Source of the DNA: Microbacterium hydrocarbonoxydans | GTDB taxonomy: Bacteria; Actinomycetota; Actinomycetes; Actinomycetales; Microbacteriaceae | Length of the DNA: 64,000 bases | Assembly: GCF_000956475.1 (NCBI RefSeq) | Contig: NZ_JYJB01000009.1 | Coordinates: 434,001-498,000, forward strand | Reading direction: 5' to 3' | Part shown: positions 33,649 to 48,669 of the stretch, one piece after another | Layout: every line of letters starts with the position of its first letter | Position numbering within the stretch: the stretch's first letter is position 1 | Notes under the pieces: model-generated | What the model was told of the DNA's origin: nothing | The model's input: only the letters and a program-made list of their open reading frames with translations | Database searches by the model: none | Position numbers and translations under genes: made by a program

Positions 33649-35129
33649 GCGACGAGCTCACTCGGCTCGCCAACGGTGTGCTCTGGCCGGGCTTCCTGGG
33701 AACGACCGCTCCCGGCTGGCTGCTCGAGGAGCTGCGCGACGGTCTCGCCGGCGTCGTGTACTTCGGCCAGAACGTGGGGGGCGATCTCGGCGCGCTCAGC
33801 GCTCAGATCCTCGAGGCGAACCCGTCGGCCCTGATCGGAATCGATGAGGAGGGCGGCAGCGTCACCCGCCTCGAGACGGCCGAGGGGTCGACTCTGCCCG
33901 GCGCAGCCCAGCTCGGTCGGCTCGACGATCTCGCCGCGACAGAGGCCACGGGCGCAGAGCTCGCCCGCCGCGTGCGCGACATCGGCGCGAACGTGGTCCT
34001 CGGCCCGGTCGCCGACGTGAACACCGACCCGCGCAACCCGGTGATCGGCGTACGCGCCTTCGGAGACGACGAGCGGCTGGTGTCGCGCCACGTCGTGGCC
34101 GAGATCCGCGGAATCCAGCGCGGCGGGGCGGCCGCATGCGTCAAGCACTTTCCCGGCCATGGCGACACGCATCTCGATTCACACCATGCGCTGCCAGAGA
34201 TCGCGCTTGCCGTCGAGGAGCTGGAGCGCGTGCATCTCGAGCCGTTCCGGGCCGCGATCGACGCGGGCGTCGAGGCCATCATGACCGCGCACATCGTGGT
34301 CCCCGCGTGGGGCGATCAGCCGGCCACGTTGAATCCGCGTGTTCTCGGCAGACTTCGCGAGATGGGCTTCGAAGGCGTCATCATCACGGACGCCCTCGAC
34401 ATGGCGGCGATCCGCGAGACAGTGGGCATCGGCGGGGGAGCGGCTCTCGCGCTCGCCGCGGGCGCCGACCTGCTGTGCATCGGCAACCCGACGAACCCTG
34501 GCGAGAACGCGCTCGACGACCAGGACCGACGCGACTTCCTCGCGGCGCGCGACGGAATCGTCGGTGCCCTGCGTGACGGATCGCTGTCGCGCGAGCGCGT
34601 GCAGGATGCGGTCTCGAGGGTCGCGGCGATGGCGGCACAGGTGCGAACGGCTGATGCCGCCGGGGTGCGCGACTCCGAAGGGGAAGCGTTCGACGCCCTC
34701 GACGTCGTGCGCAGAGCGGTCGCGGGGACGGCGACGGCACCGGCATCCGCTCTGTCCGTCGTCGACGCGCGCCGGCGCTCTTCGCTGGCCGTCGACAGCG
34801 CGGCGGCCTATGTCGCGGCAGCTCTGGCGGGGGACGATCCCCGGGTGCGTCTCGACGTCGCCGCCACCACCGTCTCGGAGCAGGATGCTGTCCTCCACGC
34901 CGCGGTCGCCGACGAGGGCACGACCGTGATCCTCATCGATCGTCCGGATACCGATCCCGCCCAGCGCGCGCTCGTGGAGAGAGCGGCTCAGCGCGACCCC
35001 GCGGCCGTCGTGGTCAACGTCGGGCTGGCCGCGCGGTCGCCGCTCCCACTGCCGGCGATCGAGGTCGGCGCGGCCAGTCGCGTCGGAGCGCTGGTGGCGC
35101 GGGAGAGGCTGCTCGGCCGCGTAGGCTGA
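33645..35129 (+). CDS. Glycoside hydrolase family 3 beta-N-acetylhexosaminidase (NagZ-like)
   Basis: 494 residues. The NagZ-specific loop is K167-HFPGHGDTHLDSHHALP, which holds the catalytic acid/base His. The nucleophile is D249 in GVIITDALDM. Early IGIDEEGGSVTRL is also typical. After the barrel there is about 150 residues of a second, GH3-C-like domain, so it is longer than the E. coli enzyme (about 340). It would release GlcNAc from muropeptide or chitin fragments in the cytoplasm, since no signal peptide is present. It is coupled to the ABC genes by ATGA overlap. Confidence 0.92.
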   Translation: MSDELTRLANGVLWPGFLGTTAPGWLLEELRDGLAGVVYFGQNVGGDLGALSAQILEANPSALIGIDEEGGSVTRLETAEGSTLPGAAQLGRLDDLAATEATGAELARRVRDIGANVVLGPVADVNTDPRNPVIGVRAFGDDERLVSRHVVAEIRGIQRGGAAACVKHFPGHGDTHLDSHHALPEIALAVEELERVHLEPFRAAIDAGVEAIMTAHIVVPAWGDQPATLNPRVLGRLREMGFEGVIITDALDMAAIRETVGIGGGAALALAAGADLLCIGNPTNPGENALDDQDRRDFLAARDGIVGALRDGSLSRERVQDAVSRVAAMAAQVRTADAAGVRDSEGEAFDALDVVRRAVAGTATAPASALSVVDARRRSSLAVDSAAAYVAAALAGDDPRVRLDVAATTVSEQDAVLHAAVADEGTTVILIDRPDTDPAQRALVERAAQRDPAAVVVNVGLAARSPLPLPAIEVGAASRVGALVARERLLGRVG

Positions 35130-35143
35130 GCGCGGAGGCCACC

Positions 35144-36019
35144 GTGGACGCTGACGTTCTCGCCCTGGTTCGCAGATCCCTTTCGCGACTGAGCGCCGCC
35201 GAGGCGCGGGTCGCCGACACGATCCTCGCCGATCCGACGCTCGTCGTCGACCTCGCGATCAACGATCTCGCGAAGCTGTGCCGCACCTCGGTCTCCACCG
35301 TCGCGCGCTTCGCGCAGACGCTGGGCTTCAGCGGCTATCGCGAGCTGCGGGTCGCCGCGGCGCGCACGATCACGCTCGCTCAGGCGCAGCAGGCGCGCTT
35401 CGGTCTGGACACGACGGCGATCGATTCGGATGACGAGCCGGCGGCGATCGCCGCGAAGCTCGCGGCGCAGGAGATCGACGCGATCGAGAAGACGGCGCGG
35501 GGCGTGGATCCCGATGCGCTCGACCGCGTCGCGCGCGCTCTCGTGGCGGCCAGGCACATCGATCTGTTCGGCCACGCGGCGTCGTCGCTCACGGCGCAGG
35601 ACCTGCAGCAGAAGCTCGCGCGCATCGGATTCTCGGTGTCGCACTCTCCCGATCCGCACCTCGCGCTCACGACCGCATCGCTGCGCACGTCGGCCGACGT
35701 CGTGATCGCGTTCTCGCACGCCGGCGCGACGGCTGATGTGCTGCGTGCGGTGCAGGTGGCGCGCGACGCAGGGGCGCTCGCAGTCGCGGTGACGAGCGTC
35801 GCAGATTCCGAGCTGGCGCTGGCGGCCGACGTGGTGCTTCTCACGCATGCGCAGGAGTCGCCGTTCCGGATGGCGGCGATGACGAGCCGGATCGCCCAGC
35901 TCGTGCTCGTCGACATCCTGTTCGTGCGGGTCGTGCAGCACAGCGGTGCGCCCGTCAGCATCCCCCTGCAGCTGACGCATGACGCCGCGGCCCAGCAGCG
36001 GCGCGCACCGGGAGTCTGA
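35144..36019 (+). CDS. RpiR/MurR family regulator (HTH plus SIS)
   Basis: 291 residues. The N-terminal RpiR HTH (about 1-80) has LSAAEARVADTIL, LAKLCRTSVSTVARFAQTLG and FSGYRELR. The C-terminal SIS domain (about 125-270) has DLFGHAASSLTAQDLQQKL and VIAFSHAGATADVLRAVQVA, for sugar-phosphate binding. The GTG at 35144 has GCGGAGG upstream, 14 nt after the hexosaminidase stop. As last gene of the amino-sugar operon it is the likely local regulator, probably sensing GlcNAc- or MurNAc-phosphate. Confidence 0.92.
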   Translation: MDADVLALVRRSLSRLSAAEARVADTILADPTLVVDLAINDLAKLCRTSVSTVARFAQTLGFSGYRELRVAAARTITLAQAQQARFGLDTTAIDSDDEPAAIAAKLAAQEIDAIEKTARGVDPDALDRVARALVAARHIDLFGHAASSLTAQDLQQKLARIGFSVSHSPDPHLALTTASLRTSADVVIAFSHAGATADVLRAVQVARDAGALAVAVTSVADSELALAADVVLLTHAQESPFRMAAMTSRIAQLVLVDILFVRVVQHSGAPVSIPLQLTHDAAAQQRRAPGV

Positions 36020-36058
36020 GTCCCGCTCCCACCCGGGAGGCAGGCGCTCCGGATCCCC

Positions 36059-36087
36059 TTGTACCCGGCCGCCGACGGGACTAGTTT
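36059..36087 (+). promoter_or_regulatory. Promoter of the small secreted protein gene
   Basis: TTGTAC (36059-36064), 17-nt spacer, TAGTTT (36082-36087). The predicted leader of about 68 nt ends in the Shine-Dalgarno AAGGAA before the ATG at 36162. Confidence 0.45.
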
Positions 36088-36161
36088 CGCGAGTGCGCGG
36101 CGATGATGCCGCGCCGAGCCGATCGGGGAGGCGACTCGTTCCCACTGGGTAAGGAACGAAG

Positions 36162-36464
36162 ATGAAGAGATCAGTGATCGGCTGCGCGCTCGCGCTGGGG
36201 CTCGTGCTCGGCGGCGGAGGCGCGGCATTCGCCGGTGAGACCACCGGCAACGGCGGCGACGTCCCCGGGGCGGGGCACGCGAACTCCGCATGCGCGTTCT
36301 CGGGGCAGGATCTGCCCGATTCGGTCGAGGGCAACCCGCCCGGGTTCGACGACGACGCGGTCACGGGCGGGCACGTCCAGTCCTACGGCATGTACGTCCG
36401 CGCCGACATGAAGGGCATGGTCCCGAGTCCCGGGATGGCGTGCCGGGGCGGCGTCGAGGAGTGA
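36162..36464 (+). CDS. Small secreted protein of unknown function
   Basis: 100 residues. The Sec signal peptide MKRSVIGCALALGLVLGGGG ends near AAFA-GET. The mature part of about 75 residues contains SACAFSGQDLPDSVEGNPPG, a GGHVQSYGMYV segment, and two cysteines that could pair (SACAF and GMACRG). I recognise this as a small family found in many actinobacteria without known function. AAGGAA precedes the ATG by about 6 nt. It stands alone between the amino-sugar operon and rpoB. Confidence 0.78.
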   Translation: MKRSVIGCALALGLVLGGGGAAFAGETTGNGGDVPGAGHANSACAFSGQDLPDSVEGNPPGFDDDAVTGGHVQSYGMYVRADMKGMVPSPGMACRGGVEE

Positions 36465-36533
36465 CGTCGCGCTGAGATGATGGCGGAGGCGGATGCTTTT
36501 ACCGCAGCATCCGGAATTGGTCAAGGATTTGAC

Positions 36534-36562
36534 TTGCCATGTCGCCGATTCGTGTCTATAGT
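36534..36562 (+). promoter_or_regulatory. rpoB-rpoC promoter
   Basis: TTGCCA (36534-36539), 17-nt spacer, TATAGT (36557-36562), a strong vegetative promoter in an AT-rich pocket. Transcription would begin near 36569, leaving an untranslated leader of about 117 nt before the TTG at 36686. No terminator-like hairpin was recognised in the leader. Confidence 0.7.
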
Positions 36563-36685
36563 TGGTAGTTGCGCTCCTTTCTCCGTGCCCTCATATGGTG
36601 GTCGGCATCCGTTGAGCTCTGAGCGCAACTCCACCTGACGACAAAGGAATCGAGAAGCCCTGCGGGGCTCACGGAGGTTATTCCC

Positions 36686-40186
<3,501 letters not shown>

Positions 40187-40191
40187 GGTCT

Positions 40192-40216
40192 GGGCCGCCG
40201 CCTGAGGCGGCGGCCC
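40192..40216 (+). terminator. Hairpin between rpoB and rpoC
   Basis: A perfect 11-bp stem, GGGCCGCCGCC with GGCGGCGGCCC, closed by a 3-nt loop (TGA), starts 5 nt after the rpoB stop. There is no T-tract. It may be a partial terminator, an RNase-processing site or a 3'-end stabiliser adjusting the rpoB:rpoC ratio. Confidence 0.65.
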
Positions 40217-40259
40217 ACCACCCAGACTTCTCACAAAGAATTCCGACACAGGAGAACTA

Positions 40260-44135
<3,876 letters not shown>

Positions 44136-44146
44136 TTGAGGCGAGA

Positions 44147-44211
44147 GCCGGCGAGCTTGCTCGTCCGGCCGAGCCGATTGAGGTTGTCGAGCGACGAAGT
44201 CGCGACACAAC
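44147..44211. repeat. Paired extragenic hairpin repeats after rpoC
   Basis: Two hairpins lie back to back. GCCGGCGAGC-TT-GCTCG(T)CCGGC (44147-44169) has a 10-bp stem with one bulged T. An imperfect palindrome at 44183-44211 is built on GTTGTCGAGCGAC and GTCGCGACACAAC around GAA. The second resembles the GTTGAGCGAGCGAAG repeat family found at 6685 and 53077. Confidence 0.5.
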
Positions 44212-44228
44212 TGAGGTGCTGAGTGAGT

Positions 44229-44261
44229 AAGAAGGCCCCGGGGTTCTCCCGGGGCCTTCTT
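44229..44261 (+). terminator. rpoBC transcription terminator
   Basis: A perfect 14-bp stem, AAGAAGGCCCCGGG with CCCGGGGCCTTCTT, loop GTTCT. It ends in CTTCTT on the + strand. It closes the rpoBC operon and, being symmetric, could also stop transcripts from the lipoprotein gene at 44307 on the other strand. Confidence 0.85.
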
Positions 44262-44306
44262 CGTGTGCGGTGCGTTCGGGGGATCGGCGGATGCCGCGCC
44301 CCGCGC

Positions 44307-44912
44307 TCAGCCGAAGATGCTCTTCACGATCGCCGAGGTGTACCCGCTGGGGGCGAGGTTCGAGTACCGCGTGTCGATCAGCACGTCGTCGCGCCAGAAC
44401 AGTGTGCGCCCGTCGGTGACGGGGTACTGCTCGTTCGGCCAGGTCTTCTCGCACCGGGTGCCGCCCTCGGGCGTGAAGCAGGAGAAACCCTCGTTCGCGA
44501 CGAGGGCGTTGAGCATGTCCAGAGCAGGGCCGCGGTTCATCCTCGAGATGACGGTCACGAGCCGAGTCGTGTCGGCACGGGGGTCGGCCCAGATGCAGGT
44601 GAGCGACCCGTCCGATCCGACGCCCGACGGACCGAAGGCCGCGTCGTTGAGGGGCGTCTCGCCGAGTTGCGAGAGCACGTCCGCCGAGAGGATCGCCCGG
44701 CAATCCGTGGGCAGCGCCACGGCCTTGGAAGGGGGCGTGGGCGAGGGGGACGCGGTGGGGGAGTCGGATGCCTCGGGTGAGGCGGTCGCCTCGTCGGACG
44801 ACGTCGGCTTCGGTGCGCCGCTCGATCCGCCGGCATCCGCGGGCCCGCAACCGGTCAGCACAGCGGTGAGCAGCAGAGTGGCGGCGCAGGCGGCGGCGAG
44901 TCGAGCGTTCAT
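44307..44912 (-). CDS. Lipoprotein of unknown function
   Basis: 201 residues. The signal peptide MNARLAAACAATLLLTAV ends at lipobox LTGC. A Ser/Pro/Ala/Glu-rich linker covers about 25-65, then a globular domain contains two or three cysteines (TDCRAIL, LTCIWAD, FSCFTPEGGTRCEKTW). The pattern recalls DUF3558-like actinobacterial lipoproteins. The ATG at 44912 is chosen because TACGGT (44924-44919, reverse) lies 6 nt upstream; a GTG two codons earlier abuts that box and cannot be used. Confidence 0.78.
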   Translation of the reverse strand: MNARLAAACAATLLLTAVLTGCGPADAGGSSGAPKPTSSDEATASPEASDSPTASPSPTPPSKAVALPTDCRAILSADVLSQLGETPLNDAAFGPSGVGSDGSLTCIWADPRADTTRLVTVISRMNRGPALDMLNALVANEGFSCFTPEGGTRCEKTWPNEQYPVTDGRTLFWRDDVLIDTRYSNLAPSGYTSAIVKSIFG

Positions 44913-44994
44913 GGGCACACCGTATCGTCATGGATTCCTCCGGGGATAGGGGCGAGATCGCGTGTCGTCGCACTCGTGGAGTACTGTCGGCGGG

Positions 44995-45912
44995 ATGAGC
45001 ACTGATTCCGCAGCGATCGAGAGCGTGGTCGTCATCGGCGATGCGCTGATCGATGAGATCAGAGACGCGGCAGGCGTCAGGGAACTCGTCGGAGGAGCGG
45101 CCCTCAACGTGGCCGTGGGCCTGCGCCGACTGGGCGTGCCGACGTCGCTGATCGCCATGGTGGGAGACGACGACGCGGGCGCGCACATCCGGCAGTACCT
45201 GGTCGACCACGGGGTACGGCTGATCTCGAGCGCCGCGCCGCACGGGTCGTCACGGGCGATCGTCACGTGGTCGCGCAGCGGCGAGCCGCAGTACGAGTTC
45301 AACGAGGCGGCGCAGCGGCGCAGCATCCGCTTCTCCGACGAGGCGAGGCAGGCGATCGCCGATGCCGGCCTCGTGGCCGTCAGCTGCTTCCCGTTCGACG
45401 TGCCCGCCGAGGTCGACGCCCTGACGGACGCGGTGGCTGACGCTCGCGTCGCGCTCGACCCGAACCCTCGGTCAGGCATGCTGCGCGACCGGGACGAGTT
45501 CGTCCGCGGCTTCGAGAGCGTGGCAGCGGATGCCGCGATCGTGAAGGTGGGCGCCGACGACGTGGATCTGCTCTACGACGGAGACCTCGACGCGCTGCGC
45601 GCGCGGTTGCGCGGACTGGGAGCGGATGCCGTGCTCGCCACCGCCGGCGCAGACGGCGCCGCGCTCGAAGGGGATGCCGGTGTCGTGAGCGCTCCGATCT
45701 CGGCTCTGCCGGGGCCGATCGTCGACACGGTCGGTGCGGGCGATGCGACGCTCGCGGCCGTCGCCGCAGGCCTCGTGGCGGGGGAGACCGACATGCAGGC
45801 GCTGCTGCAGCGCGCCATGGATGTGGCGGCTGCGACGTGCCGCGCCGAGGGCGGTCTGCTGCGTACACCGGAGTCCCTGGCGGATGCCGAGCGCGGCGTG
45901 TACGGCAGCTGA
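44995..45912 (+). CDS. PfkB family carbohydrate kinase
   Basis: 305 residues. The ribokinase fold shows VVVIGDALIDEI, the substrate glycines in ELVGGAALNVAVGLRRLG and the ATP/catalytic motif DTVGAGDATLAAVAAGL, whose Asp is the base. It phosphorylates a sugar or nucleoside hydroxyl; fructokinase-like members share this pattern but the substrate is unclear. ATG at 44995 follows TACTGT (44982-44987) by 7 nt: a leaderless start. The tRNA-Tyr gene lies immediately downstream. Confidence 0.88.
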   Translation: MSTDSAAIESVVVIGDALIDEIRDAAGVRELVGGAALNVAVGLRRLGVPTSLIAMVGDDDAGAHIRQYLVDHGVRLISSAAPHGSSRAIVTWSRSGEPQYEFNEAAQRRSIRFSDEARQAIADAGLVAVSCFPFDVPAEVDALTDAVADARVALDPNPRSGMLRDRDEFVRGFESVAADAAIVKVGADDVDLLYDGDLDALRARLRGLGADAVLATAGADGAALEGDAGVVSAPISALPGPIVDTVGAGDATLAAVAAGLVAGETDMQALLQRAMDVAAATCRAEGGLLRTPESLADAERGVYGS

Positions 45913-45950
45913 CGCCTCGATTTCCTGCGACCGCCGCAGGCAGGTATGAT
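45910..45950 (+). promoter_or_regulatory. tRNA-Tyr promoter region
   Basis: TATGAT (45945-45950) is a good -10 box. Upstream, TGACGCCTCGATTTC (45910-45924) is identical to 52766-52780 ahead of the tRNA-Thr gene. In both places it begins at the stop codon of the preceding protein gene. Confidence 0.55.
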
Positions 45951-45998
45951 TGATACTCGTGCCCCTGGTCGGCTGCCGAAGTCGGGCGGGCGCACAAT

Positions 45999-46083
45999 GG
46001 CGAGTTACCCAAGCGGCCAAAGGGATCTGACTGTAAATCAGCCGTCTTCGACTTCGGGGGTTCGAATCCCTCACTCGCCACCA
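45999..46083 (+). tRNA. tRNA-Tyr (GTA), CCA encoded
   Basis: The acceptor stem GGCGAGT (45999-46005) pairs with ACTCGCC (46073-46079), then discriminator A and encoded CCA (46081-46083). The anticodon loop CTGTAAA gives GTA at 46033-46035. The long variable arm and 85-nt length are normal for bacterial tRNA-Tyr. The T-arm is GGGGGTTCGAATCCC. Confidence 0.96.
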
Positions 46084-46089
46084 ACTGCT

Positions 46090-46123
46090 GAAGGGCTCCG
46101 CGATGCGGGGCCCTTCACCTTTT
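46090..46123 (+). terminator. tRNA-Tyr terminator
   Basis: A 12-bp stem (one G-T pair), GAAGGGCTCCGC with GCGGGGCCCTTC, loop GAT, followed by ACCTTTT: a Rho-independent terminator 6 nt after the CCA end. Confidence 0.85.
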
Positions 46124-46164
46124 CCTGAGCAGATCGGCCGGGAAGCGGCAGGCCGATCCCCGCG

Positions 46165-47454
46165 TCACTTGCCCTTGCCGGAGTTCCCCCGCTGGCCGTG
46201 CTCTACCTTCTTGTCCGCCTGCTCGGCTGCGTGCTCTGCCTTCGTGTCGGCGACCTGCGCCGTCTGCTCGGCGTGCTTGTCGTCGTTCGCGGACGACGGG
46301 CCCGGCCCGCCGCCGTCGACCACCGCCACGGGAGCCGTCGACGTCGTCGCGACCGGCGCGGAGCGGGAGAAGGTCAGCACGGTCGCCGATCGTGCGGTCA
46401 CCGTGTCGGCGGCCGACGAGGTCCACACGCCGATTGCGGCGAGCAGGCCGATGGCGGCGGCACCGGCGATCAGAGCGGCGAACACGCGGCGGGGGCTGGA
46501 CAGCGTTGCGCGGGAGTCGGCGACGCCATTGGCGCCACCGGCGGGTTCCACCGACAGCACGCGAGTCTCGGGAAGGCGCTCGGTCGTCGAATCAGGAAGG
46601 TCGGATGCCGCGGCGGGCGTCGCGCCCCGGAGACCTCCGACGACACTGGCGACCTCCTCGGCGGACGGGCGCCCCTCGGGGTCGACCAGCGTCATCCAGA
46701 GGATGAGCCGTCTCCATTCCTCGTTCACGGAGTCGGGGATCTCGGGCGGCTTGGTCAGCCGCACCCTGGCGGATTCGAGGCTCTTGCCGATCGGGTAGCC
46801 ATGCCGGCCCGTGAGCGCCTCGAGCAGCACCAGGCCGAGGGAGTAGATGTCGGCCGCGGGCGTCAGGGGCAGGTCGCGCAGCTGCTCGGGTGCCATATAG
46901 GCCGCAGTCCCGAGTACCACTCCCGTGCGCACCTTCGAGGTCTCGGGCGTGCAGGCGATCCCGAAGTCCGCCAGTTTCGCGGTCCAGCGACCGGATGCCG
47001 TGGCCGGCGGCGCCAGCAGCACATTCGAGGGCTTCACATCTCGATGGATGATGCCCGCGCCGTGAACCGCCTCCAGCGCGTTCGCCAGGTCTTCTCCGAT
47101 CTGGGCGACCTCGTCGGGCGCGAGCGGACCGTGCGTCATCCGCATCGCGAGGCTGGGTCCGTCGACGAGCTCCATGACGAGGTACTGGGCAGACCCCGGG
47201 TCGAGATGCGCATCGAACAGCGTCACCAGGGACGGGTGGTTCACTGCGGCGAGCAGCGCCTTCTCGGTGTGCACGCGGTCGGCGGCGAACGGAACGTCGG
47301 GATCATGACGGATCAGCTTGATCGCCACGGTGCGCTCCAGGATCTGGTCCTCGGCGCGGTAGACGACGGCCATGCCGCCTCTGCCGAGGCAGTCCAGGAG
47401 CTGGTACCGGCCGTTGAGCAGGGCTTGGGTCGGCGGGGCTTCCTCCGCGTGCAT
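46165..47454 (-). CDS. Ser/Thr protein kinase with single membrane helix
   Basis: 429 residues. A PknB-type kinase domain covers about 15-275: G-loop LGRGGMAVVYRA, VAIK lysine K46, catalytic HRDVKPSNVLLA, metal DFG in LADFGIACT, and activation-to-APE region VLGTAAYMAPEQL. One membrane helix (about 335-357, VFAALIAGAAAIGLLAAIGV) is followed by an extracellular Lys/Glu-rich tail (AEHAAEQADKKVEHGQRG) without PASTA repeats. It therefore lacks the peptidoglycan sensor of PknB. ATG at 47454 has GGAGG 8 nt upstream. Confidence 0.93.
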   Translation of the reverse strand: MHAEEAPPTQALLNGRYQLLDCLGRGGMAVVYRAEDQILERTVAIKLIRHDPDVPFAADRVHTEKALLAAVNHPSLVTLFDAHLDPGSAQYLVMELVDGPSLAMRMTHGPLAPDEVAQIGEDLANALEAVHGAGIIHRDVKPSNVLLAPPATASGRWTAKLADFGIACTPETSKVRTGVVLGTAAYMAPEQLRDLPLTPAADIYSLGLVLLEALTGRHGYPIGKSLESARVRLTKPPEIPDSVNEEWRRLILWMTLVDPEGRPSAEEVASVVGGLRGATPAAASDLPDSTTERLPETRVLSVEPAGGANGVADSRATLSSPRRVFAALIAGAAAIGLLAAIGVWTSSAADTVTARSATVLTFSRSAPVATTSTAPVAVVDGGGPGPSSANDDKHAEQTAQVADTKAEHAAEQADKKVEHGQRGNSGKGK

Positions 47455-47650
47455 GTCGAGACCTCCGGGCAGATCGTTTCCACGCTGTGGGAACAGTCAC
47501 GATAGGCGAGGGGGGACGGCACCGCGAAGGGGCTTGCCCGCCCGGACGGCGTGGGCTAGGCGTGCCGCACCAGAGGTCCCGCGCGGCGCCGGCGCAGCAT
47601 CCGCTCATCGACTCGCGTAATGAAACGCACCCCTCGTGCATCTCATGGAT

Positions 47651-48097
47651 ATGAGCATCGTCGAGACGCGCCTGTTCCATGAACCCGCACCCTTCACGCC
47701 CGCGGCTGGCACCCGCCTGCAGCGGCGCGCGCTGCTCGACCTCAGCATCGATGAGGAGATCGTCCGCGGCGACCTCCGCGGAGCCACGCTCGACGAGCAT
47801 CTGCGCTCGACGCTCACGCGCATCGTCGAGCAGGAGCTCAAGCAGGAGGAGTCTCTGACAGAGGACGAGATCCTCGACCTGCTCCGCACGCACCGCCTCC
47901 TCAGCAGAACCCGGTTCCGCCGCCGGCTCGACGCGCTCGCGGGCATGAACCTGATCAGGCGCGAGGGCCGCATCGTCCATGCGACGGTCGCCGGCATCGC
48001 CGCCGTGCTGCGGCCGTCGTCGCTCGACGGCACGCGCCTTCCGCGCGATCTGCTTCGCGTGCTTCGGCAGGCGGAGCTCGCGCGGCTCGGCCGCTGA
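47651..48097 (+). CDS. Conserved hypothetical protein
   Basis: About 148 residues from ATG 47651 (MSIVETRLFHEPAPFTP); in-frame ATGs at 47645 and 47636 are possible. It is rich in Arg and Leu, predicted helical, with LDEHLRSTLTRIVEQELKQE and a possible winged-helix segment (TEDEILDLLRTHRLLSRTRF, then RRRLDALAGMNLIRREGRIV). That segment would suit nucleic-acid binding, but I do not recognise the family. There is no signal peptide. It lies between the divergent kinase gene and the FBP gene. Confidence 0.6.
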   Translation: MSIVETRLFHEPAPFTPAAGTRLQRRALLDLSIDEEIVRGDLRGATLDEHLRSTLTRIVEQELKQEESLTEDEILDLLRTHRLLSRTRFRRRLDALAGMNLIRREGRIVHATVAGIAAVLRPSSLDGTRLPRDLLRVLRQAELARLGR

Positions 48098-48131
48098 CAG
48101 GCTCCCACGCGGGCCTGCCTAGACTGGAGCG

Positions 48132-48623
48132 ATGCGCGCGCTCACAGAGGCCGAGGTCCGCTCCTCGTTCGTCAATGCGGATGCCGACGACCTGCGGATC
48201 ATGCAGATGCCGCACGACTTCATGCTGGTCGACTGGGACTACCTCGACTTCTTCGCCTGGCGCGAACCGAGCGCAGGAAAGCGCGGTTATGTGCTGATCC
48301 AGCATGACGGCGAGGTCAAGGGCGTGGTGCTGCGGGTCTCCGAACCCGGACGAGCCCGCAACGGGATGTGCAACATCTGTCACACGATGCAGCCCGGCAA
48401 CCAGGTGGCGCTCTTCGCGGCCCGTCGAGCGGGAGCTGCCGGAGAGCGCGGAGATTCGGTCGGCACATACATCTGCGCCGACCTCTCCTGCCACGACAAC
48501 GTGCGCCTCGCGCATCCGCTCGCCCCGAACGAGGTCCGCGCCGCCGGACAGGTCGACTTCCGCCTCGACGGCACCAGGCGCCGTATGGAGGCCTTCGTCG
48601 CCCGGGTCTGGGAGCAGGCCTGA
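48132..48623 (+). CDS. FBP domain zinc-finger protein (FusB/EF-G-binding-like)
   Basis: 163 residues. The FBP_C treble-clef fold is indicated by the cysteine pairs C-N-I-C (GMCNICHTMQPGNQVALFAA) and CADLSCHDNVR. N-terminal MRALTEAEVRSSFVNADADD is typical of the actinobacterial family. The C-terminal domain of FusB, which rescues EF-G from fusidic acid, shares this fold, so a ribosome/EF-G role is plausible but not shown. TAGACT (48120-48125) precedes the ATG by 6 nt: leaderless. Confidence 0.82.
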   Translation: MRALTEAEVRSSFVNADADDLRIMQMPHDFMLVDWDYLDFFAWREPSAGKRGYVLIQHDGEVKGVVLRVSEPGRARNGMCNICHTMQPGNQVALFAARRAGAAGERGDSVGTYICADLSCHDNVRLAHPLAPNEVRAAGQVDFRLDGTRRRMEAFVARVWEQA

Positions 48624-48669
48624 GCGCGGTTACGCTGGAGCGATACGTCCTGTGCTCGAAGGAGAAGCC

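Noticed and set aside
44223..44780. A 185-codon frame on the + strand starting just before the rpoC terminator
   Set aside because: It begins inside the terminator hairpin and is antisense to a clear lipoprotein gene with its own promoter.
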